Shown here: piece after piece, positions 27,116 through 36,098 of the stretch
Layout of the letters: each line of letters starts with the position of its first letter
Position numbering within the stretch: position 1 is the stretch's first letter
From: UBA6168 sp041752395
GTDB lineage: Bacteria > Bacteroidota > Bacteroidia > Chitinophagales > Saprospiraceae
DNA length: 64,000 nucleotides
Direction of reading: 5' to 3'
NCBI GenBank assembly: GCA_041752395.1
Contig: JBGSWN010000224.1
Coordinates: 28,575-92,574, forward strand
Notes under the pieces: model-generated
Databases searched by the model: none
Told to the model about the DNA's origin: nothing
The model's input: the letters and a program-made list of their open reading frames with translations, nothing else
Made by a program: the position numbers and the translations under genes

Positions 27116-28066
27116 CTATCCTTCAATAAACAAGGCTGATATCGAGCGATGCTCGTGGGTATTCCGTATTGCCCTTGCGAAAAGCTTTCCAGTGGAAAGT
27201 ACCTTTATTTTATCTGGACGCTTTGTTTGCGAAATGGGTATCGTATCACAAACAATCAGCTCAAGCAAAGCCGATTTTTCAATATTTTCAAACGCCTTTC
27301 CTGAAAGGACGGGGTGCGTACAAATGGCACGGACGCTGTTTGCGCCTTCTTTCATAATAATGTCAGCCGCCCTACAGAGTGTGCCAGCGGTATCTACAAG
27401 GTCATCTACTAGTATCACATCAGCACCTTTTACATCTCCAATGACCGTCATTTCTGCTATTTCATTCGCTTTCTTGCGGTACTTGTCGCAAATCACAAGG
27501 TTCTTTCCGAAGTGCTTGGCGTAAGTTCTAGCCCTTTTTACACCACCAACGTCTGGTGAAGCAAACAGGGCATTCGTCAAATCCATTTTTTCCAAATGCG
27601 GCATATAAATGGCCTCACTTTTTAGGTGGTCAACAGGAATATCAAAGAAGCCTTGAATCTGGTCGGCATGGAGATCCATCGTCATCACCCGGTCTGCACC
27701 AGCGGCTTGCAGCAGCTCTGCGATAAGTTTAGCTGAAATGGGCACACGAGGCTTGTCCTTGCGGTCTTGGCGGGCGTAGCCGAAGTAGGGCATGACGGCG
27801 GTGATGTAACCCGCAGAGGCCCGCTTGGCAGCGTCTATGACCAACAGCAGCTCCATCAAGTTTTCGGCAGGTGCGAACGTTGACTGAACGAGGAACACAT
27901 AGGCCCCCCTCACCGATTCGTTGATGACAGGCTGCATTTCACCATCGCTGAAGCGGTTGACCGAAATGTCGCCCAGGGGTTGGCCGTAATAGTCGGCTAT
28001 CTTCTCAGCCAAATAATTCGAGTTCGTTCCTGAAAAGATTTTTACTTCGACCATAGCGTTTGTCAT
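27116..28066 (-). CDS. prs: Ribose-phosphate pyrophosphokinase
   Basis: 316 residues, the usual class I length. Motifs are NRFSDGEMQPVINESVRG, the pyrophosphate/ATP region YARQDRK, and the PRPP-binding loop DVILVDDLVDTAGTL. It makes PRPP from ribose 5-phosphate and ATP for purine, pyrimidine, histidine and NAD synthesis. A second ATG four codons in is possible. It is convergent with the second ArsR gene, 69 bp away. Confidence 0.96.
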   Translation of the reverse strand: MTNAMVEVKIFSGTNSNYLAEKIADYYGQPLGDISVNRFSDGEMQPVINESVRGAYVFLVQSTFAPAENLMELLLVIDAAKRASAGYITAVMPYFGYARQDRKDKPRVPISAKLIAELLQAAGADRVMTMDLHADQIQGFFDIPVDHLKSEAIYMPHLEKMDLTNALFASPDVGGVKRARTYAKHFGKNLVICDKYRKKANEIAEMTVIGDVKGADVILVDDLVDTAGTLCRAADIIMKEGANSVRAICTHPVLSGKAFENIEKSALLELIVCDTIPISQTKRPDKIKVLSTGKLFARAIRNTHEHRSISALFIEG

Positions 28067-28286
28067 AATGAAATTTGGAGGGGTGATGGATTAAAATTGA
28101 GCAGCAAAAAAATCATCAAAAAAAACATTCAAACACCAACAAAGCTGCCAGTGAAAGATTTTCTCATACCAATCATTAAATTACTGCTCAACCGAAGAGT
28201 CTATTGTGGCACAAAAGTAGAAATTCTTTGCTCAAAGCACGGCGGCTTTGGAGCGTAGTTTTCTGGGGTAAAAATTAAATGCAATT

Positions 28287-29408
28287 TTACCTCAGCGTGG
28301 AAGCCCAGTTTGTCAAATCTTTTTTGGCGATTGAGGCCTCCATTAGTTCTGGGAATTTATCAGGGGTACAGGCAAAACTTGGAATATCCAGTGAGGCAAG
28401 TGCCGCTGCCAAACCTTTATCAAAAGAAGGCGCACCTTTATCATCCAATGCGAGGAGGACGATGAAATTTACACCTGAAGCTTTGATGGCGGCAGCTTTT
28501 TTTATCATTTCGCCTTGATTGCCACCTTCGAAGAGGTCGCTGATGAGTACTAAAATAGTGTCCGAAGGGTTTTTGATAAGTGTTTGCCCATAACCCAGTG
28601 CTTTATTGATGTCAGTGCCGCCGCCAAGTTGGATACCAAACAGTAAATCTACGGGGTCTTTCATTTTATCGGTCAAATCAGCGACAGCGGTATCAAAGGC
28701 AATAAAATACGTGCGCACCGATTTGAGTGATGCCATGATAGCGCCCATCACCCCAGCATAAACGACCGAAGAAGCCATCGAACCGCTTTGGTCAACCAAA
28801 AGGATTATATGCCGCAGGGATTGCCCTTTTCGTCCGTGTCCAACAATATTTTCAGGGATAACTGTCTGATAATCAGCTTGGTAGTGTTTTAAATTTAATC
28901 GTATTGTCCGATTCCAATCTACCTCATTCAGCTTTGGACGGCGGTTTCTAACTGACCGACTCAGTGCACCTTCAATTGCCTGACGAAGTGGGTTCCTAAG
29001 TTTTTTCTCCAAGGCGTCCACCACTTTTTTGATAACCATCCTAGCAGTTTCCCGGGTTTTGGTGGGCATTACTTTGTTCAATGAAATCATGGTTGCCACC
29101 AAGTTCACGTCAGGCTCTACCATCTCCAACAACTCAGGCTCCAACAATAACCGATGAAGCTCCAATCGCTCCACGGCATCTTTTTGCATTACCTGTACCA
29201 CCGAGGTTGGGAAATACTGCCGAATGTCACCTAGCCAACGGTTGACATTTGGAGAGGATGCACCGAGGCCACCTTTGCGCTCATTGTTGTAAAGTGCTTC
29301 TAGCACATTGTCCATACCAGCAGCATCCCCTTCTAAACCAACCTCGGATTCTGGGTCAGCTTGTTTGCCAAGTATGAGTCGCCATTTTTTTAAACGAAAA
29401 TCTTCCAT
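28287..29408 (-). CDS. VWA (CoxE-like) domain protein
   Basis: 373 residues from ATG 29408; the TTG 18 bp upstream is less likely. The N-terminal half is helical. The C-terminal half (about 195-370) is a von Willebrand A domain with a MIDAS motif (VDQSGSMASS), a later threonine (GGGTDIN) and the aspartate in ISDLFEGG. Such proteins usually work with a MoxR-type AAA+ ATPase in metal insertion or complex assembly, but no MoxR gene is in the window. It lies 220 bp upstream of prs on the same strand. Confidence 0.86.
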   Translation of the reverse strand: MEDFRLKKWRLILGKQADPESEVGLEGDAAGMDNVLEALYNNERKGGLGASSPNVNRWLGDIRQYFPTSVVQVMQKDAVERLELHRLLLEPELLEMVEPDVNLVATMISLNKVMPTKTRETARMVIKKVVDALEKKLRNPLRQAIEGALSRSVRNRRPKLNEVDWNRTIRLNLKHYQADYQTVIPENIVGHGRKGQSLRHIILLVDQSGSMASSVVYAGVMGAIMASLKSVRTYFIAFDTAVADLTDKMKDPVDLLFGIQLGGGTDINKALGYGQTLIKNPSDTILVLISDLFEGGNQGEMIKKAAAIKASGVNFIVLLALDDKGAPSFDKGLAAALASLDIPSFACTPDKFPELMEASIAKKDLTNWASTLR

Positions 29409-29594
29409 ACGGGTAAAGTTAAGCAAACTTGTATGCCTAGGCTAAGCGTAGCTTTGTGGCGACAAAACTGTAATCAATTAATAGTATTTTAAATATTATT
29501 AATTTAAATTATTCGTACATTCAATCATGGTGATTATAGGATTATTTTCACAAGTCCTATTTTTGGCGCTTATTTTGAAAACACATAAAAACTT

Positions 29595-30527
29595 ATGCAA
29601 CCAGGAATAAAAGTTTTCGCCCCAGCTTCCGTAGGCAATGCCGCTGTTGGATTTGATGTAATGGGATTCGCATTGGAGCAGCCAGGCGATGAAATCATTG
29701 TGAGGTTCAGTGACACACCGGGCTTAAGAATCACGCTCATCTCAGGCGCACAAGGAAAGTTACCCTACGACCCACTGAAAAACACTGCCGGCTTTGCAGC
29801 GCTCAAGCTCCTCGAACACCTCGGTGAAACGGGCCATGGCATCGAGATGGAATTGCACAAAAAAATGCCCATTGGTAGTGGACTTGGCAGCAGTGCGGCA
29901 AGTGCCGTCGCTGGTGTCATGGCCATCAACGAACTGTTCAAACGTCCTTTGGAGAAAAAATATCTGCTGCCATTTGCACTCCAAGGCGAGTACCTTGCTT
30001 CTGGCGGTTGGCATGCCGATAATGTAGCTCCTTCGTTAATGGGTGGCCTGGTGCTCATCCGTGATAATGAAACGATGGATTTCCATCGCCTGCCTATGCC
30101 ACGAGGTATTTACGCTACGGTTGTTTACCCCCATGTAGAAGTTTTGACAAAGGACGCTCGAAGCATTTTGAGCGATGCTGTTCCATTGAAAAAATTCATT
30201 CAGCAAAGCGCCAACTTGGGTGCATTCATTATCGGGTTGTACAACACGGATATTTCCCTGATTGGACGAGCTTTACAAGATGTAATCATTGAGCCGCAGC
30301 GAGCAAAATTGATTCCTCATTTTTACGAAGTAAAAGAAGCTGTGATGAAAGCCGGAGCACTGGGTTGCAGCATTTCAGGTGCTGGTCCCTCCATTTTTGC
30401 CCTCAGTGCCAACAGCTTAATCGCTGAAGAAGTAGGTGAAGCCATGAAACGGGTTTACACGCAGGCTGGCATTGAGCATGATTTGTATCTCTCTCCTATC
30501 AATCAGGAAGGGGCAATAAAACTTTAG
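29595..30527 (+). CDS. thrB: Homoserine kinase
   Basis: 310 residues of the GHMP kinase family. The ATP-binding loop is MPIGSGLGSSAASAVAG; the N-terminus is FAPASVGNAAVGFDVMG, and the C-terminal motif is GCSISGAGPSIFAL. It phosphorylates homoserine in threonine synthesis. thrC follows after 66 bp, with an RNA hairpin in the gap. No aspartokinase/homoserine dehydrogenase (thrA) is upstream in this window. Confidence 0.95.
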   Translation: MQPGIKVFAPASVGNAAVGFDVMGFALEQPGDEIIVRFSDTPGLRITLISGAQGKLPYDPLKNTAGFAALKLLEHLGETGHGIEMELHKKMPIGSGLGSSAASAVAGVMAINELFKRPLEKKYLLPFALQGEYLASGGWHADNVAPSLMGGLVLIRDNETMDFHRLPMPRGIYATVVYPHVEVLTKDARSILSDAVPLKKFIQQSANLGAFIIGLYNTDISLIGRALQDVIIEPQRAKLIPHFYEVKEAVMKAGALGCSISGAGPSIFALSANSLIAEEVGEAMKRVYTQAGIEHDLYLSPINQEGAIKL

Positions 30528-30546
30528 TGAACAATTATTACAAGCG

Positions 30547-30578
30547 GTTGGTGCAATTTTCCAGCAAATTGCACCAAC
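30547..30578 (+). other. RNA hairpin between thrB and thrC
   Basis: A 13-bp perfect stem GTTGGTGCAATTT / AAATTGCACCAAC with a 6-nt loop in the 66-bp gap. No T-run follows, so it is more likely a processing or mRNA-stability element than a terminator. Confidence 0.6.
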
Positions 30579-30593
30579 TCAGAAATCTATTTT

Positions 30594-31895
30594 ATGCGTC
30601 TTTATAGCACAAAAAACACCGCCAATTTTGTCTCCTTGCAAGAGGCTGTTTTTAAGGGGTTGCCTGATGATAATGGCCTGTATATGCCGGAATCTATTTC
30701 TCAACTTCCAGCAGTATTTTTTAAAAACCTAAAGGACTATTCATTCCAAGAGATTGGTTTCAAGATTTGCAAGCACCTTTTCAATAGTGCTATCCCAGAA
30801 AGTGACCTTCAAAGTATCATTGAAAAATCCATCACCTTTCCCGCACCTATTATAAAACTGGATGATGAAACCTATATCCTTGAACTTTTCCATGGTCCAT
30901 CCCTGGCTTTCAAAGATTTTGGGGCAAGGTTCATGGCGCAGCTTATGAGTTTTTTTAATCGGGGGAATGACCGTGAGTTAGTCATTCTAGTTGCAACTTC
31001 CGGCGACACGGGCGGTGCTGTTGCGGCAGGGTTTTACAAGACGCCGGGCATTAAAGTGGTGATACTCTACCCTTCCGGCAAGGTCAGTCATTTGCAGGAA
31101 AAACAATTGACCACACTTGGTGAGAACATTTCGGCCATTGAAGTAGACGGTAGTTTTGATGACTGCCAAGCGCTGGTCAAACAGGCATTTTTAGACCAAG
31201 AGTTGACCAAGAACATTCGGCTGAGTTCAGCGAATTCTATCAATATTGCTCGATTGATACCTCAATCCTTCTACTATTTCGAAGCATACAAACAGCTCCC
31301 AAGTGATGGAAAGCCTGTAGTATTTTCAATACCAAGTGGCAATTTTGGCAACCTTACCGCAGGCCTATTTGCTAAAAAGATGGGGCTTCCTGTTGACAAG
31401 TTTATTGCTGCTACCAATGCAAACGATGTTGTGCCTTCTTATTTGAACACTGGCACTTACTCGCCCCGGCCATCTGTCCCCACCCTTTCCAATGCAATGG
31501 ATGTTGGAAGCCCTTCCAATTTCGCTAGAATGATGCACTTGTATGGTTCCACGTGGAACACCATGAAGAAAGATATCACAGGATACGCTTTCAATGACAG
31601 CGAAACTGAGGCAGCAATGCAGGATGTTTATACCAAGTTCTCATACATAATTGACCCGCACGGAGCGGTTGGATACCTGGCATTATCCAAATACAAAGAA
31701 CAAAACAAGGGAGTAAAAGGCATAATCCTGGAGACCGCTCACCCATCTAAGTTCCTTCCAGACGTAGGAAGAATCTTGAATCAAGGCATAGATGTTCCAG
31801 AACGGCTTGCTGTTTTAGCAGAAAAAGAAAAGGTGGCAACAAGAATGAGCGTGGCGTTTGAACCATTCAAGGAGTGGCTTTTAAGCACCTACTAA
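30594..31895 (+). CDS. thrC: Threonine synthase
   Basis: 433 residues, PLP-dependent. The PLP lysine lies in PSLAFKDFGARFM, the phosphate cradle in VATSGDTGGAVAAGFY, and the domain SIPSGNFGNLTAGL and AMDVGSPSNFARM are typical. It turns O-phosphohomoserine into threonine. A parS-like palindrome sits inside the coding sequence (31545-31560, encoding GSTWNT) and a second lies 30 bp after the stop. A terminator follows at 31945. Confidence 0.95.
   Translation: MRLYSTKNTANFVSLQEAVFKGLPDDNGLYMPESISQLPAVFFKNLKDYSFQEIGFKICKHLFNSAIPESDLQSIIEKSITFPAPIIKLDDETYILELFHGPSLAFKDFGARFMAQLMSFFNRGNDRELVILVATSGDTGGAVAAGFYKTPGIKVVILYPSGKVSHLQEKQLTTLGENISAIEVDGSFDDCQALVKQAFLDQELTKNIRLSSANSINIARLIPQSFYYFEAYKQLPSDGKPVVFSIPSGNFGNLTAGLFAKKMGLPVDKFIAATNANDVVPSYLNTGTYSPRPSVPTLSNAMDVGSPSNFARMMHLYGSTWNTMKKDITGYAFNDSETEAAMQDVYTKFSYIIDPHGAVGYLALSKYKEQNKGVKGIILETAHPSKFLPDVGRILNQGIDVPERLAVLAEKEKVATRMSVAFEPFKEWLLSTY
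31545..31560. other. parS-like palindrome inside thrC
   Basis: GGTTCCACGTGGAACA contains a perfect 14-bp palindrome (31546-31559) and matches the Pseudomonas-type parS TGTTCCACGTGGAACA at 15 of 16 positions. It lies in coding sequence for GSTWNT. Confidence 0.55.
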
Positions 31896-31921
31896 AACTT
31901 TCCTCCATGGTAAAACCCACC

Positions 31922-31943
31922 ATTTGTTCCACGTGGAACAAAT
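31922..31943. other. Perfect parS-like palindrome after thrC
   Basis: A 22-bp perfect palindrome centred on CACGTG. Its 16-bp core at 31925-31940 (TGTTCCACGTGGAACA) equals the parS sequence known from Pseudomonas. It is 380 bp from the copy within thrC. Confidence 0.7.
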
Positions 31944-31944
31944 A

Positions 31945-31980
31945 AAAAAGCCGGACTCAAATCATGAGTCCGGCTTTTTC
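31945..31980. terminator. Bidirectional terminator after thrC
   Basis: Stem AAAAAGCCGGACTCA (31945-31959) / TGAGTCCGGCTTTTT (31965-31979) with a 5-nt loop, between thrC and the convergent lipoprotein gene. Confidence 0.88.
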
Positions 31981-31996
31981 AGCACCAAGGAACATC

Positions 31997-32566
31997 CTAA
32001 AAACTAACCTCAACTTTAAACAGTTGCTCCTCCCCTATTGATACCCTTTGATGGCTCTCAATACTGTACCCATAATCAGGTTGGTAGGTCAGCACTTGGT
32101 TAGACTTAGTTAATGAATTCGATGTATTATTCTCAACAAGCACCTTATTGACAATGCCCTTACTAAAGCCTATTTCAATGTTTTGGATTTTCAAGTTTTC
32201 ATCTTGGTTAGCCTGCTTATAGTTGAGTTGTAATACTTCCCTTTCATCGTTAAAAATTGTGTCAACTACGTACTCGTCAGACCAAGCCGGACGATTAATA
32301 TCAGCGTCAGCGAAAAAGCTCAATTCCTTTTTGAAGTCAAGCGTATCAATAACTCGTGCTTCCGACTTACCATTAACCATCACAGTTTTTGTAAACTTGT
32401 TTTTAGAAGAAAGCCTTTCCGCCTCTTCTTCAAAATAACCTTTCAAATCAAAGAATTTAGAAGTGTTAGGTTTTATGTTTTGAGCTGTCTCCTTTTGTTT
32501 ACAAGCAAAGCTGATTGAGATGAGAAGTGTAAAAATAAGGGTTGGCTTTATCCAAATCAATTTCAT
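31997..32566 (-). CDS. Hypothetical lipoprotein
   Basis: 189 residues from ATG 32566. The signal peptide ends in a lipobox (ISISFAC, Cys about 22), so a lipid-anchored envelope protein is predicted; the longer start at 32641 hides the signal. The mature protein is about 165 residues of beta-rich sequence without a known domain. It starts 13 bp after the gpmI stop on the same strand, so co-transcription is likely, although no functional link is evident. Confidence 0.75.
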   Translation of the reverse strand: MKLIWIKPTLIFTLLISISFACKQKETAQNIKPNTSKFFDLKGYFEEEAERLSSKNKFTKTVMVNGKSEARVIDTLDFKKELSFFADADINRPAWSDEYVVDTIFNDEREVLQLNYKQANQDENLKIQNIEIGFSKGIVNKVLVENNTSNSLTKSNQVLTYQPDYGYSIESHQRVSIGEEQLFKVEVSF

Positions 32567-32579
32567 AAAGGAGTACAAG

Positions 32580-34106
32580 TTATTTTGACAACAGATTTTT
32601 TCCGTCCATTTCACTCGGTAAACCAACCCCAAGCAAACCAAGAATGGTAGGCGCTATGTCCGCTAATTTCCCATCGGAGATTTTAAAATTTTGAGGCCCA
32701 ACATACACACAAGGGACAGGGTTCATCGTATGCGCCGTATTCGGTGTGCCGTCCTCATTTATCATATAATCTGAGTTACCGTGGTCAGCTATCACGATGG
32801 CTTCATATCCATTAGCTTTCCCAAAAGCTAGCAATCGGCCAAGGCAACGGTCAACCATTTCAGCAGCCTTCATGGCGGCATTGAAATCACCCGTATGTCC
32901 AACCATATCGGCATTGGCGAAATTGAGACAGATAAAATTGGGCTGGTTATTCTCAATATCGGAAATGATGGTATCTGTTATTTCGACAGCACTCATTTCT
33001 GGTTGCAAGTCGTAGGTAGCAACTTTAGGCGAAGGTATCATCAACCGACGCTCACCGGAAAATGGCGCTTCCCTACCGCCTGAGAAAAAGAAAGTTACAT
33101 GAGGGTATTTCTCCGTTTCTGCAATGCGAACTTGCGTAAGCCCAGCATCCGCCAGAACTTCACCTAGCGTGTTGTTCAGGTTGTCTTTTTCAAAAATAAC
33201 ATGCACATGCTGAAAACTCTCATCATACCGGGTGATAGTCACATAATACAGGTTTCGCCTTTTCATGTCGAACTCCGGCATGTCCTTTTGCGTGAGCACA
33301 CTTGTGATTTCCCGTGGGCGGTCGGTGCGGAAATTGAAACAAATAACAACATCATCTTCCTGAATAGTGGCGATGGGCTTACCATCTTCATTCGTACAAA
33401 CAATTGGTTTTAGAAACTCATCCGTCACTCCTTCCTCATAGCTTTGTTCAACCGCCCCCAATGGATTCGACGTTTTTTCACCAATTCCATTCACAAGGAG
33501 TTCGTAGGCAAGTTTTATACGCTCCCAGCGTTTGTCACGGTCCATAGCATAGTAGCGGCCAACAATTGAAGCCAGCCTAACTCTTTGATTATCAATACTT
33601 TGCAGTAATTTTTCCAAATATCCATGTCCAGATTTGGGGTCTGTGTCCCGTCCATCCATGAAAGCGTGAATGAAAACCCGACTAAGGCCATGTTGCTGCG
33701 TTGCATCGCAAAGCGCACGCAGGTGGCTTGTATGCGAATGGACACCTCCATCCGATAAAAGGCCAATGAAGTGTACGGCCTTGTCCTTCGCCTTGGCATA
33801 ATTAAACGCTTCGAGCAGAACTGGATGCTGTTGCAATTCGCCTTCTCGAACAGACTTGTTGATGCGGGCAAGTTCTTGATACACGATTCGTCCGGCGCCA
33901 ATATTCAAGTGGCCAACCTCTGAGTTGCCCATTTGCCCCTCTGGCAAACCAACCTCCTCCCCAAAAGTCACCAGTTCCGAATTGGGACAGGTTTTCATAA
34001 GTTCATCCATCACAGGTGTATCTGCCTGAGCAATGGCATCGGCAGCTGGTTTTTGTCCCTTGCCCCATCCATCAAGGATAACGAGCATTACTTGCTTTGT
34101 TTTCAC
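32580..34106 (-). CDS. gpmI: 2,3-bisphosphoglycerate-independent phosphoglycerate mutase
   Basis: 508 residues, the standard iPGM length, from GTG 34106; the conserved start (VKTKQVMLVILDGWGKG) begins here and an ATG one base off is out of frame. The active-site serine lies in MGNSEVGHLNIGAGR, and metal ligands in VIADHGNSDYM and GHTGDF. It interconverts 3- and 2-phosphoglycerate in glycolysis using Mn. A TTG at 34145 would add 13 residues. The lipoprotein gene follows. Confidence 0.95.
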   Translation of the reverse strand: MKTKQVMLVILDGWGKGQKPAADAIAQADTPVMDELMKTCPNSELVTFGEEVGLPEGQMGNSEVGHLNIGAGRIVYQELARINKSVREGELQQHPVLLEAFNYAKAKDKAVHFIGLLSDGGVHSHTSHLRALCDATQQHGLSRVFIHAFMDGRDTDPKSGHGYLEKLLQSIDNQRVRLASIVGRYYAMDRDKRWERIKLAYELLVNGIGEKTSNPLGAVEQSYEEGVTDEFLKPIVCTNEDGKPIATIQEDDVVICFNFRTDRPREITSVLTQKDMPEFDMKRRNLYYVTITRYDESFQHVHVIFEKDNLNNTLGEVLADAGLTQVRIAETEKYPHVTFFFSGGREAPFSGERRLMIPSPKVATYDLQPEMSAVEITDTIISDIENNQPNFICLNFANADMVGHTGDFNAAMKAAEMVDRCLGRLLAFGKANGYEAIVIADHGNSDYMINEDGTPNTAHTMNPVPCVYVGPQNFKISDGKLADIAPTILGLLGVGLPSEMDGKNLLSK

Positions 34107-34460
34107 ATTAAATATTTTGTGTGTTAATTGACTTTTGCGGAGCAAAAATAATAATCACTTCGATGTCACTTTTGAAAAGGCACTCGTTATGGCTTTTGTT
34201 TTGACAAAAAGAAAAATAAAGCGGAAAGTACGAACCAGGCTGTTCTCTTCGTTAAAGTTGTCACTTAATTTGCAGGAATGATTTTAGAGAATTTTAACTT
34301 TCCAAATTGTTACCCTCCTCAACTTCCACGTCAAAACAATATTCAAGCGAACATATAAAAACAATTGTTCGTTTGATATGAAATAAGGAACTTCGCAAGC
34401 TCATTTAATAGAATACGTTCGTTCCAATTTTGAGCTGATGTGTTCATAAATTTTTAAACC
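34107..34460. other. 354-bp A+T-rich intergenic region between gpmI and DUF4783
   Basis: The two genes are divergent, so both promoters should lie here. No open frame, hairpin or clear TAnnTTTG box paired with an upstream TTG was found. Several TTTTGAAA/AAACAATTGTT-type A+T-rich stretches are present. Confidence 0.5.
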
Positions 34461-34850
34461 ATGAAAAATTTCTTGTTTGTCCTTCTTCTTGTTCCTTCCA
34501 TTGCTTTTGTCAATTCGGAGGAAATGAACCTCGACGCCATCTCGAAAGCCATTAGCAGTGGCAACGCCGATGCACTCGGTCAGTACTTCGATACGACCGT
34601 AGAAATTGCCGTTATGGACAAGGAGGAAACCTATGCCAAGGCACAGGCTATTGCAGCGGTGAAAGATTTTTTCGCCAAAAACAAACCCTCTTCTTTTAAG
34701 CAAGTTCACCAGGGTGCATCAAAGGGCCAAGATTCCCAGTATTGCATCGGTAACATGGTCGCCACTTCCGGCACCTATCGGGTGTACATCTATATGAAAG
34801 TGAGCGGCACAAAACAAGTCATCCAGGAACTGAGGTTCGACAAAGAATAA
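34461..34850 (+). CDS. DUF4783 family secreted protein
   Basis: 129 residues. A signal peptide (MKNFLFVLLLVPSIAFVNS) is followed by a small SnoaL/NTF2-like domain (LDAISKAISSGNADALGQYF, VEIAVMDKEETY, AAVKDFFAKN), which is the DUF4783 pattern of Bacteroidota. The function is unknown; it is probably periplasmic. It is convergent with the alkaline phosphatase gene across a strong bidirectional terminator. Confidence 0.87.
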   Translation: MKNFLFVLLLVPSIAFVNSEEMNLDAISKAISSGNADALGQYFDTTVEIAVMDKEETYAKAQAIAAVKDFFAKNKPSSFKQVHQGASKGQDSQYCIGNMVATSGTYRVYIYMKVSGTKQVIQELRFDKE

Positions 34851-34867
34851 TGTCAAGCTCGGTTTTT

Positions 34868-34909
34868 ATAAAAAAGAAAGGCGGCCAAATTGGTCGCCTT
34901 TCTTTTTTG
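34868..34909. terminator. Bidirectional terminator between DUF4783 and alkaline phosphatase genes
   Basis: Stem AAAAAAGAAAGGCG...CGCCTTTCTTTTTT with inner GCCA/TGGT pairing, between convergent stops at 34850 and 34913. Confidence 0.85.
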
Positions 34910-34912
34910 TGC

Positions 34913-36055
34913 CTACTGCAATTTTTTACCAAAACCAAAAGCCCGCCGCATTTTATCATAAATAGCCGTGTTCTCATAAACACCGCTGAAAAGCTCCTCG
35001 CCCGGGCCCCATGCAAAAACTGGGATGAGCAAGGCCGTGTGATCTTTTGTCGTGAAAGCTGCCACGATAGTATCCATCGTAGAAGTAGCATTAATGGCAT
35101 AGCCTCCCGTCTCATGGTCAGCGGTGACGATGACTAGCGTTTGGCCATCTTGCTTCGCAAAATCGAGGACTGCCCCGATCGCATTGTCGAAATCAATCAT
35201 TTCACTGGTGATGTACTTGGAATCATTGGCGTGGCCACCCCAGTCAATCTGCGAGCCTTCAATCATTAAGAAAAAACCTTTCTCTTCTTGCTTTGACAAG
35301 TAATCTATTGCCGAACGGCTGGCCGGCACGAGGTAGTCACGGCCTTGCGAAAATGGCAACGGCTCACCGTCAGCACTGAAGTAGCCGAATTTTTTGCCGG
35401 GGTCAATGATTGCAAGATTTTTAAAATCTTTATCAAGATAAGTGGAGATGGCGAAGCCGCTCTTTGTCAATTGCTCAACAAGGTTTTGCTGGTCTTTCCG
35501 CTGGTCAAAGTATTTTTTACCGCCTCCCACAAAAAAATCAAGACCCTCCGACTTGGACAGGTCTGCCGCAATCTCCTCCATCATTTCCCGCTTTTTTTGA
35601 TGGGCATAAAAACCAGCGGGCGTGGCATGGGTGATGGAAGATGTAACGACCAGCCCCGTGGATAACCCGTTCAATGCTGACTCTTCGAGGATGCTCTGGG
35701 ACGGTTTCCCTTTTTTGTCAACACCGATGGCGCCGTTGTAAGTTTTTTTCCCGCAGGCAAATGCTGTGGCGGCAGCTCCAGAATCGGTCACCAGATCGCT
35801 GGAGGAATAGGATTTTTGTAGGCCAATGTACTTGAACTCCTCCAGGTTAAGCTTGTTGCCATTAAGGTACATACCAGCTGTGATCTGCGAAATGCCCATC
35901 CCGTCGCCTATCATCAGGATGATGTTTTTGGGCGGGGTAAACTGGATGGTGTCACCAGCTACCGGTTCATCGGGGTACTGGCCACCAACACCCGCAGATT
36001 TTGGATTGCAGGAAAAAACTAGCAGGAGGAGCGAAAAAATGATACTATTTTTCAT
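34913..36055 (-). CDS. Alkaline phosphatase (lipoprotein)
   Basis: 380 residues from ATG 36055, which starts a lipoprotein signal (MKNSIIFSLLLLVFSC); the longer frame from 36154 has no signal. The catalytic serine is in VTDSGAAATAFACGKKTYNG, metal ligands in LMIGDGMG, MIEGSQIDWGGHAND and VTADHETGGYA. This is the PhoA-type phosphatase superfamily. It hydrolyses phosphomonoesters in the periplasm or at the outer membrane, giving phosphate scavenging. No pho box was identified. Confidence 0.93.
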   Translation of the reverse strand: MKNSIIFSLLLLVFSCNPKSAGVGGQYPDEPVAGDTIQFTPPKNIILMIGDGMGISQITAGMYLNGNKLNLEEFKYIGLQKSYSSSDLVTDSGAAATAFACGKKTYNGAIGVDKKGKPSQSILEESALNGLSTGLVVTSSITHATPAGFYAHQKKREMMEEIAADLSKSEGLDFFVGGGKKYFDQRKDQQNLVEQLTKSGFAISTYLDKDFKNLAIIDPGKKFGYFSADGEPLPFSQGRDYLVPASRSAIDYLSKQEEKGFFLMIEGSQIDWGGHANDSKYITSEMIDFDNAIGAVLDFAKQDGQTLVIVTADHETGGYAINATSTMDTIVAAFTTKDHTALLIPVFAWGPGEELFSGVYENTAIYDKMRRAFGFGKKLQ

Positions 36056-36098
36056 GTCTATTTTTTGAGACATTCGTGTCTGTTCCATTATCCAGTTT

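Noticed and set aside
31922..31943. Reading the palindrome after thrC as a terminator
   Set aside because: No T-run follows and a complete separate terminator lies just downstream at 31945; the core matches parS instead.
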